Source: Streptomyces sp. NRRL B-1347 (GTDB taxonomy: Bacteria; Actinomycetota; Actinomycetes; Streptomycetales; Streptomycetaceae). From it: a stretch of 64,000 bases of DNA. Shown in pieces: positions 17,154 to 26,819 of the stretch (within the stretch, counting starts at the first letter, position 1; every line of letters starts with the position of its first letter). Location of the stretch: positions 1-64,000 of the forward strand of contig NZ_JOJM01000040.1 of NCBI RefSeq assembly GCF_000720325.1. The letters are read 5' to 3'. The notes beneath the pieces are model-generated. The model saw only the letters and a list, made by a program, of their open reading frames with translations. It was not told where the DNA came from and did not search any database. A program made the position numbers and the translations under genes.

Positions 17154-17938
17154 AGGAACGCGAGCATCTCGTCGTGGAGCAGCCCGTTCGACGCCGCCGC
17201 GTTGCCGCTGTGCGGGCCGGGGGTGCCGTCGAGGCCGGTGAAGCGGCCGCCCGCCTCCGTCACCACGATCGCGGTCGCCGCCATGTCCCACAGGGACAGC
17301 TCCGGCTCCGCGCAGAAGTCGACCGAGCCCTCGGCGACCATCATGTACGGCCAGAAGTCGCCGTAGGCACGGGTGCGCCAGCAGGCGCGCGTGAGGTCGA
17401 GGAAGCCGTCCAGGCGCCCCTGCTCCTCCCAGCCGCTGAGCGAGGAGTACGCGAAGGACGCGTCCTGGAGCCCGCCCACGTCGGAGACGCGCAGCCGGCT
17501 CGCGGACGACAGGCTGCGGCCGGTGAAGGCGCCGCTGCCCTTCGCCGCCCACCAGCGGCGGCCGAGCGCGGGCGCGGAGACGACGCCGACGACGGGCTGG
17601 TAGCCGCCCTCGCCCGCCTCCATCAGGGAGATGAGCGTGGCCCAGACCGGGACGCCGCGCACGTAGTTCTTGGTGCCGTCGATCGGGTCGATGACCCAGC
17701 GGCGCGGGCCCGTGCCCTCGACGCCGTACTCCTCGCCGAGGATCGCGTCCCGGGGCCGGGCGCGCTGGAGATGCCCGCGGATCAGCTCCTCGGCGGCCTT
17801 GTCGGCCTCGCTCACCGGCGTCATGTCCGGCTTGGTCTCCACCCGGAGGTCGAGGGCCTTGAACCGGTCCATCGTCGCGGCGTCGGCGGCGTCCGCGAGG
17901 ACGTGGGCCAGGCGCAGATCATCGTGGTAGTCGGGCAT
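17141..17938 (-). CDS. hisN: Histidinol-phosphatase, inositol monophosphatase family
   Basis: 265 residues from the ATG of [19 protein letters not shown]. The enzyme removes phosphate from L-histidinol phosphate, the penultimate stage of histidine synthesis in actinobacteria. The IMPase metal-binding motifs are all present: [20 protein letters not shown] and C-terminal [16 protein letters not shown]. The choice of HisN over a generic inositol phosphatase rests on the [20 protein letters not shown] segment and the family's usual place in Streptomyces. It is divergent from a TetR gene. Confidence 0.85.
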   Translation of the reverse strand: MPDYHDDLRLAHVLADAADAATMDRFKALDLRVETKPDMTPVSEADKAAEELIRGHLQRARPRDAILGEEYGVEGTGPRRWVIDPIDGTKNYVRGVPVWATLISLMEAGEGGYQPVVGVVSAPALGRRWWAAKGSGAFTGRSLSSASRLRVSDVGGLQDASFAYSSLSGWEEQGRLDGFLDLTRACWRTRAYGDFWPYMMVAEGSVDFCAEPELSLWDMAATAIVVTEAGGRFTGLDGTPGPHSGNAAASNGLLHDEMLAFLNRG

Positions 17939-18011
17939 GGGTGAACAGTATCGATCCCGTTTCGCGCGAGCCACAGCGCGTATCGGGCGGCGCCCGCCGT
18001 ACCCCTTGACA

Positions 18012-18025
18012 GTGCCCCGTGGCAC
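18012..18025. promoter_or_regulatory. Inverted repeat beside a TTGACA, operator candidate
   Basis: GTGCC-CCGT-GGCAC directly follows a TTGACA (18006-18011) upstream of the TetR gene start at 18085. Its place within a promoter spacer suggests autorepression. Confidence 0.35.
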
Positions 18026-18084
18026 GTCAAACCTGGCCAGCAGAACCGCACGGGCCGCCCGGCCCTGGGCAGCGGGAGGCGACG

Positions 18085-18714
18085 ATGCCTGCAGCGCGGG
18101 AATCACTGCTCGACGCGGCGTACACCGCACTGGCCCGCAGGCCGTGGGCGGGCGTACGGATGGTCGACGTGGCGGCGGTGGCCGGGGTGTCCCGGCAGAC
18201 CCTGTACAACGAGTTCGGCAGCAAGGACGGCCTCGCGCGGGCCTTGCTCCGCCGCGAGACCGACGCGTATCTGCGGGGGGTGGAGCGGGCGCTCGCCCAG
18301 GCCCGCGACCCCGTGGACCGGCTTGCCGCCGTGAGCGCCTGGACGATCGGCGCCGCCCGCGACAACGTGCTGGTGCGGGCGGTGCTCACCGGCTTCTGGA
18401 GCGAGCGCCTGCCCACGCCGAGCCGGGCCGCGGTGTCCAGCTCGCCGGTGCCCGCGCAGCGCCGCGCGGACGCGGGCGTACCGAGCCCGGCCGAACTGCT
18501 CGTCCAGGTGCGCGACCGGGCGATGGCCGCCCTGACCGAGCGCGGCCGCCCCTCGGAGACGGAGGAGCTCGCGCGGGCCTGCGAGAGCGCGGTGCGGGTG
18601 GCGCTGTCCTACGTCGTGGCGCCCGGGGGCCGGGACGAGGAGTCGGTCCAGCTGGTCCGCCGCGTCGTGCTGCGCAGCCTCAGTGGGCCGAGCCCGACAG
18701 CTGGAGGCCGATGA
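18085..18714 (+). CDS. TetR-family transcriptional regulator
   Basis: 209 residues from an ATG with GGGAGG upstream. The N-terminal helix-turn-helix is clear: [20 protein letters not shown], then [20 protein letters not shown]. The ligand-binding half is unspecific. The 3' end overlaps the convergent SMR transporter gene by 35 nt. Because regulator and exporter are neighbours, control of that exporter is plausible, but convergent orientation makes the link weaker than a divergent one. Confidence 0.85.
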   Translation: MPAARESLLDAAYTALARRPWAGVRMVDVAAVAGVSRQTLYNEFGSKDGLARALLRRETDAYLRGVERALAQARDPVDRLAAVSAWTIGAARDNVLVRAVLTGFWSERLPTPSRAAVSSSPVPAQRRADAGVPSPAELLVQVRDRAMAALTERGRPSETEELARACESAVRVALSYVVAPGGRDEESVQLVRRVVLRSLSGPSPTAGGR

Positions 18715-19003
18715 CGCCGGCGATCACCAGCGAGATCGAGATGATCTTCAGCGCGGAGACCAAGTCGCCGAGGAAGATCATGCCGTAGATGGCCGTGCCC
18801 GCGGCGCCGATGCCCGTCCACACCGCGTACGCCGGGCCCACGTCCAGCTTCTTCAGGGCCAGCGTGAGCAGGCCGAAGCTGCCCAGGGCGAAGCACGCGA
18901 AGGCGATGGTGGGCCAGACGCGGGTGAAGCCGTGCGACAGCTTCAGGCAGACCGCGAAGCCCGTCTCGAGGATCCCGGCGACGATGACCAGCAGCCACGC
19001 CAT
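18680..19003 (-). CDS. Small multidrug resistance (SMR) family transporter
   Basis: 107 residues with four transmembrane helices and GGGAGG before the ATG. The essential membrane Glu is in helix 1 (WLLVIVAGILETGFAVCLKL), and the SMR signature AYAVWTGIGAAGTAIYG lies in the middle. The sequence ETGFAVCLKLSHGF resembles SugE/Gdx-type members, which export guanidinium, more than EmrE. It functions as a dual-topology dimer exchanging protons for small cations at the plasma membrane. The tail-to-tail overlap with the TetR gene is unusual in that both coding ends share sequence. Confidence 0.88.
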   Translation of the reverse strand: MAWLLVIVAGILETGFAVCLKLSHGFTRVWPTIAFACFALGSFGLLTLALKKLDVGPAYAVWTGIGAAGTAIYGMIFLGDLVSALKIISISLVIAGVIGLQLSGSAH

Positions 19004-19225
19004 GGTTGTGCCTCCCGCATCCGTACGACTCGTACGTTCCGTGACCGCTTCGCCAAAGCTTGGAACAATCTTGGTGCGATTATGCACTTACCGAAGCGGC
19101 GCAGGCGTAAACAACGCGAAGGTCGCGTCACTCGCAGGAGATCCGGGGAGACCCGGGGAGTTCCGCGGACGTCCGGGGTGATCCGGCTTCGCCGGGCGGA
19201 CCGGCCCGGCTTCGCCGGGGGCCGG

Positions 19226-20236
19226 TCAGTCGCCGTCGGTCCGCTCCCGGGTGGCGAGCAGCCTGCGCAGTGAGTAGAGCCGCGCCGGGTCCGCGTGGCC
19301 CTCGGCCACCCACGCGTCCAGCGCGCAGTCCGGTTCGTCGTGGCTGCACGCGCGCGGGCAGTTCTCGGTGCCGGGCTCCAGGTCGGGGAAGGCGTGGATG
19401 ACCCGGGAGGGGTCCACGTGGTGCAGGCCGAAGGAGCGCACGCCCGGGGTGTCGATCACCCAGCCCTCGTCGCCCGCCAGGGGCAGCGCGAGCGCGGACG
19501 TGGTGGTGTGCCGGCCGCGGCCCGTGACCGCGTTCACATGGCCGGTGCTGCGCCGCCGCTCCTCGGGGACCAGCGCGTTCACCAGGGTGGTCTTGCCGAC
19601 GCCGGAGTGTCCGACGAACGCCGTGATCTTGCCGTCGAGTTCGGCGCGCACGCGCGCCACCGCCGTCCCGTTCTCCAGCTCCTCGCGGCTGGTGACGACG
19701 TAGGGGATGTCCAAGTCGCCGTACAGATCCAGGAGTTTGTCCGGCGGGGCCAGGTCCGACTTGGTCATGATCAGCAGCGGGGTCAGCCCGCCGTCGAACG
19801 CGGCGACCAGACAGCGGTCGATCAGACGCGGCCGCGGCTCGGGGTCGGCGAGGGCGGTGACGATGGCGAGCTGGTCGGCGTTGGCGACGACCACGCGCTC
19901 GAACGGGTCGTCGTCGTCCGCGGTGCGGCGGAGCACCGAGGTGCGCGGGGTGATGCGCACGATGCGGGCGAGGGTGTCCTTGTCGCCGGACAGGTCGCCC
20001 ACGAGGGCGACCTGGTCGCCGACCACCGCGGCCTTGCGGCCGAGCTCGCGGGCCTTCATCGCGACCACGATCCGGTCGTCGACCAGGCAGGTCAGCCGGC
20101 CGCGGTCGACGGTGAGGACCATTCCGTCGGCCGCGTCCTCGTGCTTGGGGCGGATGTTCGTACGGGGACGGTTGCCCTTGCGGTTGGGGCGGACCCGGAC
20201 GTCGTCCTCGTCGGTGTGCTTGCCGTAGCGGCGCAT
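19226..20236 (-). CDS. rsgA: Ribosome small-subunit-dependent GTPase A
   Basis: 336 residues from the ATG of MRRYGKHTDEDDVRVRPNRK. RsgA assists late 30S subunit maturation. Domains are an N-terminal OB fold (residues 40-110) and a circularly permuted GTPase. The GTPase shows ITALAD-type switch strands, G4 MTKSDL, G1 GHSGVGKTT and G3 DTPGVRSFG. A C-terminal zinc site follows, NCPRACSHDEPDCAL. The permuted G4-G1-G3 order is diagnostic. It starts 16 nt after aroA on the same strand, so the two form an operon. Confidence 0.95.
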   Translation of the reverse strand: MRRYGKHTDEDDVRVRPNRKGNRPRTNIRPKHEDAADGMVLTVDRGRLTCLVDDRIVVAMKARELGRKAAVVGDQVALVGDLSGDKDTLARIVRITPRTSVLRRTADDDDPFERVVVANADQLAIVTALADPEPRPRLIDRCLVAAFDGGLTPLLIMTKSDLAPPDKLLDLYGDLDIPYVVTSREELENGTAVARVRAELDGKITAFVGHSGVGKTTLVNALVPEERRRSTGHVNAVTGRGRHTTTSALALPLAGDEGWVIDTPGVRSFGLHHVDPSRVIHAFPDLEPGTENCPRACSHDEPDCALDAWVAEGHADPARLYSLRRLLATRERTDGD

Positions 20237-20252
20237 GGTTCCAGTCCGCCCG

Positions 20253-21593
20253 TCAGTTCCCGAGCATCCCGGTCCACAGGTCGGGGAAGTCGGGCAGCGT
20301 CTTCGCCGTCGTCGCGACGTTCTCGATCTGTACGCCCGGCACGGCGAGGCCGATGATTGCGCCCGCCGTGGCCATGCGGTGGTCGTCGTAGGTGTGGAAG
20401 ATGCCGCCGTGCAGCTTGCGCGGGCGGATGTGCAGGCCGTCGGCGGTCTCGGTGACGTCACCGCCCAGCTCGTTGATTTCCTTGGTGAGGGCGGCGAGCC
20501 GGTCCGTCTCGTGCAGGCGCAGATGGGCGACGCCGCGCAGCGTGGACGGCGAGTCGGCGAGGGCCGCGACGGCCGCGATGCCCGGGGTCAGCTCGCCGAC
20601 CTCGCTGAGGTCGGCATCGATGCCGTGCACCGAGCCGGAGCCGGTGAACGTCAGGCCGTGCTCGGTCAGTTCGCAGGAGCCGCCCATCTCCGTGAACAGC
20701 TGCCGCAGCGCGTCGCCGGGCTGGGTGGTGCGCGTCGGCCAGTCCGGGATCGTCACGCGGCCGCCGGTGATCAGGGCCGCCGCCAGGAACGGCTGGGCGT
20801 TCGACAGGTCCGGCTCGACGGTGAGGTCGCGGCCGAGCAGCGCGCCGGGCGTGACCCGCCAGACGTTCGGCTCGCCGCCCGCCTCGGGGGTGTCGACCTG
20901 GGCGCCCGCGGAGCGCAGCATGTCGACGGTCATGCGGATGTGCGGCATGGACGGCAGGGTGCTGCCCACGTGGCGCACCTCCACGCCCTGGTTGAAGCGC
21001 GGGCCCGAGAGCAGCAGCGCGCTCACGAACTGGGACGACGAGGAGGCGTCGATCTCCACCTGGCCGCCGTCCAGGGCGCCGCCGCCGTGCACCGTCAGGG
21101 GCAGCGCGCCGCGCCCGTCGTCGTCGACGCGGGCGCCGAGGGCGCGCAGCGCGTCGATCACGCCGTGCAGCGGACGCTCGTAGGAGCGCGGGTCGCCGTC
21201 GAAGCGGATCGGGCCGTCGGCGAGGGCGGCGACCGGCGGCAGGAAGCGCATCACCGTGCCCGCGTTGCCCACGTCGACCGTGACCGGGCCGTGCAGGCCC
21301 GACGGGATGACGCGCCAGGCCTCGCCGGAGCCGTCCGGGCCGCCCGCGCCGGCGGAGCTGGACGACACGGTCTCCTCGATGCCGACGCCCATGGCGCGCA
21401 GGGCGCCCGCCATCAGGAGGGTGTCGCGGGAGCGCAGCGGGCGGCGCAGCCAGCCGGGCTCGGCGGCCAGGGCGGCAAGCACGAGGGCGCGGTTGGTGAC
21501 CGACTTGGAGCCCGGCACGTGGACCGTCGCGGCGACGGCTCCGCTCGCGTGCGGGGCGGGCCAGAGGGCGGTGTGCGTCGGGTTCACGGTCAT
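20253..21593 (-). CDS. aroA: 3-phosphoshikimate 1-carboxyvinyltransferase (EPSP synthase)
   Basis: 446 residues. The enzyme transfers enolpyruvyl from PEP to shikimate-3-phosphate in the aromatic amino acid pathway. Family landmarks are [20 protein letters not shown] near the N-terminus, the [12 protein letters not shown] motif, and [20 protein letters not shown] near the C-terminus with the usual DHRMA ([17 protein letters not shown]). The active-site segment has Gly and Ala in GNAGTVMRF, placing it with the usual herbicide-sensitive type. It is upstream of and probably co-transcribed with rsgA. Confidence 0.96.
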   Translation of the reverse strand: MTVNPTHTALWPAPHASGAVAATVHVPGSKSVTNRALVLAALAAEPGWLRRPLRSRDTLLMAGALRAMGVGIEETVSSSSAGAGGPDGSGEAWRVIPSGLHGPVTVDVGNAGTVMRFLPPVAALADGPIRFDGDPRSYERPLHGVIDALRALGARVDDDGRGALPLTVHGGGALDGGQVEIDASSSSQFVSALLLSGPRFNQGVEVRHVGSTLPSMPHIRMTVDMLRSAGAQVDTPEAGGEPNVWRVTPGALLGRDLTVEPDLSNAQPFLAAALITGGRVTIPDWPTRTTQPGDALRQLFTEMGGSCELTEHGLTFTGSGSVHGIDADLSEVGELTPGIAAVAALADSPSTLRGVAHLRLHETDRLAALTKEINELGGDVTETADGLHIRPRKLHGGIFHTYDDHRMATAGAIIGLAVPGVQIENVATTAKTLPDFPDLWTGMLGN

Positions 21594-21678
21594 GCCTTCA
21601 CTTTAGTGGTTGGCGACGACCGCAGATCTTGATCAAAAGTGGTGAAATCCAGGCGAAACAGAGAACTGGTGGGGAGCC

Positions 21679-21707
21679 CGCCCCGCCGGCCGAGTGTCGG
21701 CGGGGCG
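21679..21707. terminator. Hairpin terminator downstream of the M50-type protease gene
   Basis: A 10-bp stem (CGCCCCGCCG with its complement) with a 9-nt loop lies 35 nt past the stop of the minus-strand protease gene and upstream of aroA. Confidence 0.55.
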
Positions 21708-21741
21708 ACCGGAGGGTGTCGTGCCGGGCTCGAACGTCAGG

Positions 21742-22464
21742 TCACACGGTGAGCAGCCAGCGGCCGCCGCCTATCAGCGAGCACAGCGACACGGCATGGA
21801 AAAGAAAGAGCCACATTCCGGCGGGAACGTGCGTCAGACGCGCCAACTGGTCCGCGTCCGAGTCACCGGCGCCCCCGTGCCGCCGCTTCGCCTGGAGCTC
21901 GAAGGCGGGCCGCACGCCCCCCAGGAGCAGGAACCACACCACCGCGTACGCGAAGGCGGCCTGCACGTCGGTGCTCGCCAGCCAGGAGACGACCAGGAAG
22001 GCGCCGCCCGCCAGGACCATCGTGAGCGCGCCGTACGCGTTGCGGATCATCACCAGCATCGCGGCGAGCAGGGCCGTGGCGATCCACAGGAAGGCCGTGA
22101 TGTGCCCCTGGGAGAGCAGCGCGGCGCCGCCGAGGCCGAGCAGCGGGGGAGCGGTGTAGCCCGCGGCGGCGGTGAGGACCATGCCGAGGCCCGAGGGCTT
22201 GCCGCGGCTGACGGTCAGGCCGCTGGTGTCGGAGTGCAGCCGGATGCCGTCCAGGCGGCGCCCGGTGAGCAGGGCGACCAGGCCGTGGCCGCCCTCGTGG
22301 GCGATGGTGATGGCGTTGCGGGCCACGCGCCACACGCCGTGCGGGACGACGGCGGCGAGCGCGACGACGCCGGTGGCGATCACCAGCCACTGCTCGGGCG
22401 CGGACTGGGTGCCGACGACGCGGTCCCACAGATCGCTCAGGCTTGCGGAAGCGGTGGTGTGCAT
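21742..22464 (-). CDS. M50-family (site-2-type) membrane metalloprotease
   Basis: 240 residues and about six transmembrane helices. The zinc motif HEGGH lies in ITIAHEGGHGLVALLTGRRL, followed by SGLTVSRGKPSGLGMVLTAAAGY, typical of the compact actinobacterial M50B-like proteins. An NxxPxxxLDG-like second motif is not evident, so catalytic competence is uncertain. It faces the YedK gene divergently across a 49-nt gap. The substrate is unknown; site-2-type proteases often act on anti-sigma factors, but none is indicated. Confidence 0.8.
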   Translation of the reverse strand: MHTTASASLSDLWDRVVGTQSAPEQWLVIATGVVALAAVVPHGVWRVARNAITIAHEGGHGLVALLTGRRLDGIRLHSDTSGLTVSRGKPSGLGMVLTAAAGYTAPPLLGLGGAALLSQGHITAFLWIATALLAAMLVMIRNAYGALTMVLAGGAFLVVSWLASTDVQAAFAYAVVWFLLLGGVRPAFELQAKRRHGGAGDSDADQLARLTHVPAGMWLFLFHAVSLCSLIGGGRWLLTV

Positions 22465-22513
22465 TGCTCGGTCGGCTCCCTGTCGTCGGCCACGGCGTGG
22501 CAGTGTGGCACGT

Positions 22514-23329
22514 ATGTGCGGACGGTATGCATCGAGTCGTAGGCCCGAGGATCTCGCAGGAGTCTTTGAGATCGAGAAGTGGGAGCCGGAAGAGGCCCTG
22601 GAGGCGGACTACAACGTCGCTCCCACGAAAGAGGTCTACGCCGTGCTCGACCGTCCCCTTAAGGACGCCGAGGACAAACGTCCGGTTCGTCAGCTGCGCA
22701 GGCTGAAGTGGGGACTCGTCCCGTCCTGGGCGAAGACGCCGGAGGGCGGCGCGCGGATGATCAACGCGCGTGCCGAGACCGTGCACGAGAAGCCCTCCTT
22801 CCGCCGGGCCTTCGCCGCGCGCCGCTGCATCCTGCCCGCCGACGGCTATTACGAGTGGGTGACGGCCGCCGCCGAGCGCGACCTGGAGGTCGAGGGCAAG
22901 AAGAAGCGGCCCCGCAAGCAGCCGTACTTCGTGCTGCCCGCCGACGGGTCGGTGTTCGCGATGGCCGGCCTGTACGAGTTCTGGCGGGACCGCACCCTGC
23001 CCGACGAGCACCCGCTCGCCTGGTGGGTGACCTGCTCGGTGATCACCACGGAGGCGGAGACCGCGCCGCTCGCCGTGGCCCCGGAGAGCGGCCCCGGCTC
23101 CCTCGCGGACATCCACCCGCGCATGCCGCTGATGCTCACGCCCGACCGCTGGGACGCCTGGCTCGACCCGGCGCGCACCGACACGGAGGACCTGCGCACG
23201 CTCCTGGAGCCGCCGCCCACCGGGCTCATGCGCGCGTTCCCCGTGTCGACGGCCGTCAGCAACGTCCGCAACAACGGCCCGGAGCTGCTGAAGGAACTGG
23301 AAGCCCCCGAAGAGGGCACACTCTTCTGA
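22514..23329 (+). CDS. SOS response-associated peptidase family protein (YedK/HMCES)
   Basis: 271 residues beginning MCGRYA, the diagnostic N-terminus. Cys2, after Met removal, forms a covalent thiazolidine with abasic sites in single-stranded DNA. Other family residues visible are YNVAPT, MINARAETV (Asn in the active site), DGYYEWV (Glu) and the catalytic His in DIHPRMPLML. Because the reaction needs Cys2 exposed, the start is certain. It overlaps no neighbour, but the next gene starts 2 nt after its stop, so the two are probably co-transcribed. Confidence 0.93.
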   Translation: MCGRYASSRRPEDLAGVFEIEKWEPEEALEADYNVAPTKEVYAVLDRPLKDAEDKRPVRQLRRLKWGLVPSWAKTPEGGARMINARAETVHEKPSFRRAFAARRCILPADGYYEWVTAAAERDLEVEGKKKRPRKQPYFVLPADGSVFAMAGLYEFWRDRTLPDEHPLAWWVTCSVITTEAETAPLAVAPESGPGSLADIHPRMPLMLTPDRWDAWLDPARTDTEDLRTLLEPPPTGLMRAFPVSTAVSNVRNNGPELLKELEAPEEGTLF

Positions 23330-23330
23330 C

Positions 23331-24041
23331 GTGACGCACAGTGAGACCCACAGCGAACTCGTCGAGACCGACGCCGGGACCGCCCGGATCACCTGGCACC
23401 CCGCACGGAAGGCCCGGTCCGTGCTCGCCGTCAGCCACGGGGCGGGCGGCGGCATCGAGGCCAGGGACCTGCGGGCCATCGCCTCCGCCCTGCCCGCGCA
23501 CGGCGTGACCGTCGCTCTGGTGGAGCAGCCCTGGCGGGTGGCGGGCAAGAAGGTGGCGCCCGCGCCGAAGACGCTGGACACCGGCTGGCGCGGTGTGTGG
23601 CCCGCCCTCGCGAAGCCCGGCCTGCCCGTGCTCGCGGGCGGCCGCAGCGCCGGGGCCCGCGTCGCCTGCCGCACGGCCACCGAGCTGGGCGCGGCCGCCG
23701 TGCTCGCGCTGAGCTTCCCGCTGCACCCGCCGGGCAGGCCGGAGAAGTCCCGGGCCGACGAGCTGCTCGGCGCCGGGGTGCCGACGCTCGTGGTGCAGGG
23801 CGGCAACGATCCCTTCGGCAGGCCCGCGGAGTTTCCCGACATCGGGAGGGGCCGCGCGAAGCGCGACGGTACAAGGGCGGTGGTGGGAGACGGGTGGGCG
23901 TACGAACTCGTCGAGATCCCCTTCGGCGACCACTCCTTCGCCGTGCCCAAGCGGGCCGACATCGGCCAGGAGGAAGCTGTGAAGCGGATCACGGACGCCG
24001 TCGTCGCGTGGACGGGCGCGCCGGGAATGTTGAGCACATGA
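23331..24041 (+). CDS. Alpha/beta-hydrolase family protein upstream of sigR
   Basis: 236 residues from a GTG. The sequence begins with a strand-rich segment ([20 protein letters not shown]). The nucleophile elbow is [14 protein letters not shown], the acid lies in [13 protein letters not shown] and the catalytic His in [10 protein letters not shown]. This is the dienelactone hydrolase-like / KANL3/Tex30-type group. The substrate is unknown. The end of this gene contains the -35 element of the sigR autoregulated promoter. The same arrangement is remembered from S. coelicolor. Confidence 0.8.
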   Translation: MTHSETHSELVETDAGTARITWHPARKARSVLAVSHGAGGGIEARDLRAIASALPAHGVTVALVEQPWRVAGKKVAPAPKTLDTGWRGVWPALAKPGLPVLAGGRSAGARVACRTATELGAAAVLALSFPLHPPGRPEKSRADELLGAGVPTLVVQGGNDPFGRPAEFPDIGRGRAKRDGTRAVVGDGWAYELVEIPFGDHSFAVPKRADIGQEEAVKRITDAVVAWTGAPGMLST

Positions 24042-24049
24042 CGACTGTT
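24024..24049 (+). promoter_or_regulatory. SigR-dependent promoter of sigR-rsrA (sigRp2-type)
   Basis: An exact GGAAT, 18 nt, then GTT, matching the SigR consensus GGAAT-N18/19-GTT. It lies at the end of the upstream hydrolase gene and 49 nt before the ATG (24098) that begins the extended SigR isoform. From S. coelicolor knowledge this is the autoinducible promoter. Confidence 0.85.
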
Positions 24050-24097
24050 CTCCCGTACGGACCGCAAACAGTGTGCGTACGAGAGGGAGACCGCCGC

Positions 24098-24262
24098 ATG
24101 GGAACGACCATCTGCCCGGACCGCTCCACCACTCCTGACCTGGAGTGGAGCGTGCTGAGCTCGCCCAAGGCGGCCCCTATTCGAGCGGCGCGCAAAGCAG
24201 GTCGTCGTCTATCCTCCGAAACCAGTGGGACCGGCTACGGCCCCACCACGTCGTTGGAGGAG
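24098..24262 (+). other. 55-codon N-terminal extension of SigR (SigR-prime isoform)
   Basis: From an ATG with GGGAG 7 nt upstream, 55 codons read in frame into the GTG start of SigR. The length matches the unstable SigR-prime isoform described for S. coelicolor, which is made from the induced transcript and is degraded by Clp proteases to close the response. The extension includes [20 protein letters not shown]. Confidence 0.75.
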
Positions 24263-24946
24263 GTGGGTCCGGTCACTGGGACCGACGCAGGCACTGAGCA
24301 CGGTCACTCCGAGCAGCCGGAGCGTCCCGGCATGGATTCCGAGACGGCCGCGGAGCGCACGGCCCGCTTCGAGCGGGACGCGCTGATGTTCCTCGACCAG
24401 ATGTACTCGGCGGCGCTCCGGATGACGCGCAACCCGGCGGACGCGGAGGACCTGGTCCAGGAGACCTACGCGAAGGCGTACGCGTCGTTCCACCAGTTCC
24501 GCGAGGGCACCAACCTCAAGGCCTGGCTGTACCGCATCCTCACGAACACGTTCATCAACTCGTACCGCAAGAAGCAGCGCGAGCCCCAGCGCAGCGCCGC
24601 CGAGGAGATCGAGGACTGGCAGCTGGCGCGCGCCGAGTCGCACATGTCCACCGGACTGCGCTCGGCCGAGTCGCAGGCGCTCGACCACCTGCCGGACTCC
24701 GACGTGAAGAACGCCCTCCAGGCCATCCCGGAGGAATTCCGCATCGCCGTGTATCTCGCGGACGTGGAGGGCTTTGCGTACAAGGAGATCGCGGACATCA
24801 TGGGTACACCCATCGGTACGGTGATGTCCCGTCTTCACCGCGGCCGCCGCCAACTCCGCGGCATGCTCGAGGACTACGCGCGTGACCGCGGCTTGGTCCC
24901 GGCCGGTGCCGGAGACTCGAACGAAGCGAAAGGCTCGGGCTCATGA
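24263..24946 (+). CDS. sigR: ECF RNA polymerase sigma factor SigR
   Basis: 227 residues from GTG ([15 protein letters not shown]), the same length as S. coelicolor SigR as I recall it. It controls the thiol-oxidative stress regulon. Region 2 runs through [20 protein letters not shown] and [17 protein letters not shown]. Region 4 includes [20 protein letters not shown] and [18 protein letters not shown]. Its activity is blocked by reduced, zinc-bound RsrA encoded immediately downstream with a 4-nt ATGA overlap. A SigR-type promoter lies upstream, and an in-frame ATG yields the longer isoform. Confidence 0.97.
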   Translation: MGPVTGTDAGTEHGHSEQPERPGMDSETAAERTARFERDALMFLDQMYSAALRMTRNPADAEDLVQETYAKAYASFHQFREGTNLKAWLYRILTNTFINSYRKKQREPQRSAAEEIEDWQLARAESHMSTGLRSAESQALDHLPDSDVKNALQAIPEEFRIAVYLADVEGFAYKEIADIMGTPIGTVMSRLHRGRRQLRGMLEDYARDRGLVPAGAGDSNEAKGSGS

Positions 24947-25242
24947 GCTGCGGAGAGCCGCACGAGACTGACTGCAGTGAGGTCCTGGACCACCTCTATG
25001 AGTTCCTGGACCGGGAGATGCCGGACAGCGACTGCACCAAGTTCGAGACGCACTTCGAGGAGTGCTCCCCGTGCCTGGAGAAGTACGGCCTCGAACAGGC
25101 GGTGAAGAAGCTCGTCAAGCGCTGCTGCGGCCAGGACGACGTACCCGCCGACCTGCGGGCGAAGGTCATGGGCCGGATCGATCTGATCCGCTCCGGCCAG
25201 GCGGTTCCGGACGACGGGGTGGATCTGGCCCCCGGGTCCTGA
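24943..25242 (+). CDS. rsrA: Redox-sensing zinc anti-sigma factor RsrA
   Basis: 99 residues. The ZAS motif H37-x3-C41-x2-C44 (HFEECSPC) plus Cys 3, 11, 31, 61 and 62 are all in the positions known for RsrA. In the reduced form zinc is held and SigR is sequestered; oxidation makes a disulfide, expels zinc and frees SigR. The start overlaps the sigR stop, giving coupled translation. The C-terminus is a little shorter than the S. coelicolor protein by my recollection. Confidence 0.96.
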   Translation: MSCGEPHETDCSEVLDHLYEFLDREMPDSDCTKFETHFEECSPCLEKYGLEQAVKKLVKRCCGQDDVPADLRAKVMGRIDLIRSGQAVPDDGVDLAPGS

Positions 25243-25460
25243 GCGCGGGTCCTGCGGACGGTTCTGCGTACGGTTCTACGTACGGGTCCTGAGCGGGTGC
25301 GTCCCGCGTTCCCCGTGGGGCTGCCGTTCACCCGCTAGTTGAACGTTTCTCTCTGTTTCTGCAGGGGTTTCTCACTCGAAGGTGCTAATTCGCGCCCGCT
25401 GACGCTGGCGTGGTCATGGCCCGTTCTAGTCTCCCGACCTGGATCGGGAGGAGAACGCCT

Positions 25461-26819
25461 ATGCGGTCGGTGCCGGTGTGGGCCCGCGGCTACGTCCTGT
25501 GCGCCGCGCTCGGCGGGGCCGCCTGCGCGGCGCCCGCGTTCGGCCCCGGCACGGCGTGGCCCGTCGTGGGCCTGCTCGCCCTCCTGTACGCGGGCGGGGA
25601 GCGCACCGTCGTCCGCAGCGGCCCGGCCGTGCCCGCCTTCTACCCGGTGCTGCTCGCCGCGGTGTTCCTGCTGCCGCCCGCCGCGGCCGCGCTCGTCGCC
25701 GTCCCCGGCGCCCTGCTCGCCCGCGTCGAACGGCAGCCCCGGTGGCTGCGCCGCCTCTGGCGGGCCGCCCAGCTGGCCCTCGCCGCCTGGACCTCGGGGT
25801 GGACGTACGCCGCGCTCGACGGGCCCGCGGCGGCCTCCGCGCCCCCCGACTTCCCGTACGTCCTGCTGCCCGCCGCGGTCACCGTGCTCTGCTTCGCCGC
25901 GGTCATCGCCGCCCTCGACGGCGGCATCCTGGTGGCGGCGGAGCGGGTGCCGCCGCGGCACGCCTGGCGCGGACTGCTGCCCGGCTCGCTCGCCCCCGTC
26001 GCCGTGCACGGGCTCGCCGGGCTGATGATGGCCGTCCTGTGGAACAGCCGGTACGGCCCGCTGGCCGCGCTGCTCGTCCTGCTGCCGATGGGCGTCTCGT
26101 GCTGGGTGTTCGCCCAGTACCACCGCGAGCGCTCCGCCCACCAGGCCACCATCCGCGCGCTCGTGCAGGCCGTCGACATCAAGGACCGCTACACCCGGGG
26201 CCACAGCGAGCGGGTCGGCCGCGCCTCCGTGCTGATCGCCCGCGAGCTGGGCATGGACGACGCGCGCGTGGAGCTGCTCCGCTTCGCCGGGATCCTGCAC
26301 GACGTGGGCAAGCTCGGCGTCCCCACCCGGCTGCTGCGCAAGGAGGGGCCGCTGACCCCGCAGGAGCGGCGCGTGATCGAGCTGCACCCCGAGTACGGCC
26401 ACGAGATGGTGCGCGGCATCGGCTTCCTCGGGGAGGCGAGGGCGGCGATCCTGCACCACCACGAGCGCATCGACGGCAGCGGCTACCCCTACGGCCTGAT
26501 GGGGCATCAGATCCCGGAGTGTGCCCGGGTGGTGGCCGTCGCCGACGCCTTCGACGCCATGACCTCCTCGCGCTCCTACCGCCGCGCCCGCCCCGTCGTG
26601 GCCGCCGTCGCCGAACTCCGGCGGTGCGCGGGTGCCCAGTTCGACCCGGCCGTGGTCGGCGCCCTGGCCCGGGCGCTCGACCGGTGCGGCTGGGACGCGG
26701 AGGTCACGGCAGGGGGCGGCGCAAGCGCTCCGGCCGCGGACCGGGACGCGGGCCCGGCCGGCCCGGTCGAGAGCGTGGCGTCCGGCGCCCCCGTGGCCCG
26801 CGGCCCGGCCGCCCGGTGA
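25461..26819 (+). CDS. Membrane HD-GYP domain protein, probable c-di-GMP phosphodiesterase
   Basis: 452 residues from an ATG with GGGAGGAG upstream. The first 215 residues hold six to seven hydrophobic helices (for example AWPVVGLLALLYAGG and LVLLPMGVSCWVFAQ). An HD-GYP domain follows, with RYTRGHSERVGRASVLIARE, the catalytic HD in AGILHDVGKLGVP and HHHERIDGSGYPYGL, the last supplying both HHE and GYP. All metal ligands of an active HD-GYP enzyme appear present. It is coupled to a second HD gene by a 4-nt overlap. I recall orthologs adjacent to rsrA in other Streptomyces. Confidence 0.88.
   Translation: MRSVPVWARGYVLCAALGGAACAAPAFGPGTAWPVVGLLALLYAGGERTVVRSGPAVPAFYPVLLAAVFLLPPAAAALVAVPGALLARVERQPRWLRRLWRAAQLALAAWTSGWTYAALDGPAAASAPPDFPYVLLPAAVTVLCFAAVIAALDGGILVAAERVPPRHAWRGLLPGSLAPVAVHGLAGLMMAVLWNSRYGPLAALLVLLPMGVSCWVFAQYHRERSAHQATIRALVQAVDIKDRYTRGHSERVGRASVLIARELGMDDARVELLRFAGILHDVGKLGVPTRLLRKEGPLTPQERRVIELHPEYGHEMVRGIGFLGEARAAILHHHERIDGSGYPYGLMGHQIPECARVVAVADAFDAMTSSRSYRRARPVVAAVAELRRCAGAQFDPAVVGALARALDRCGWDAEVTAGGGASAPAADRDAGPAGPVESVASGAPVARGPAAR

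Noticed and set aside
25243..25330. Short ACGGTTCT-like direct repeats after rsrA
   Set aside because: Units are few and short, and they do not form a regular array or a convincing hairpin.
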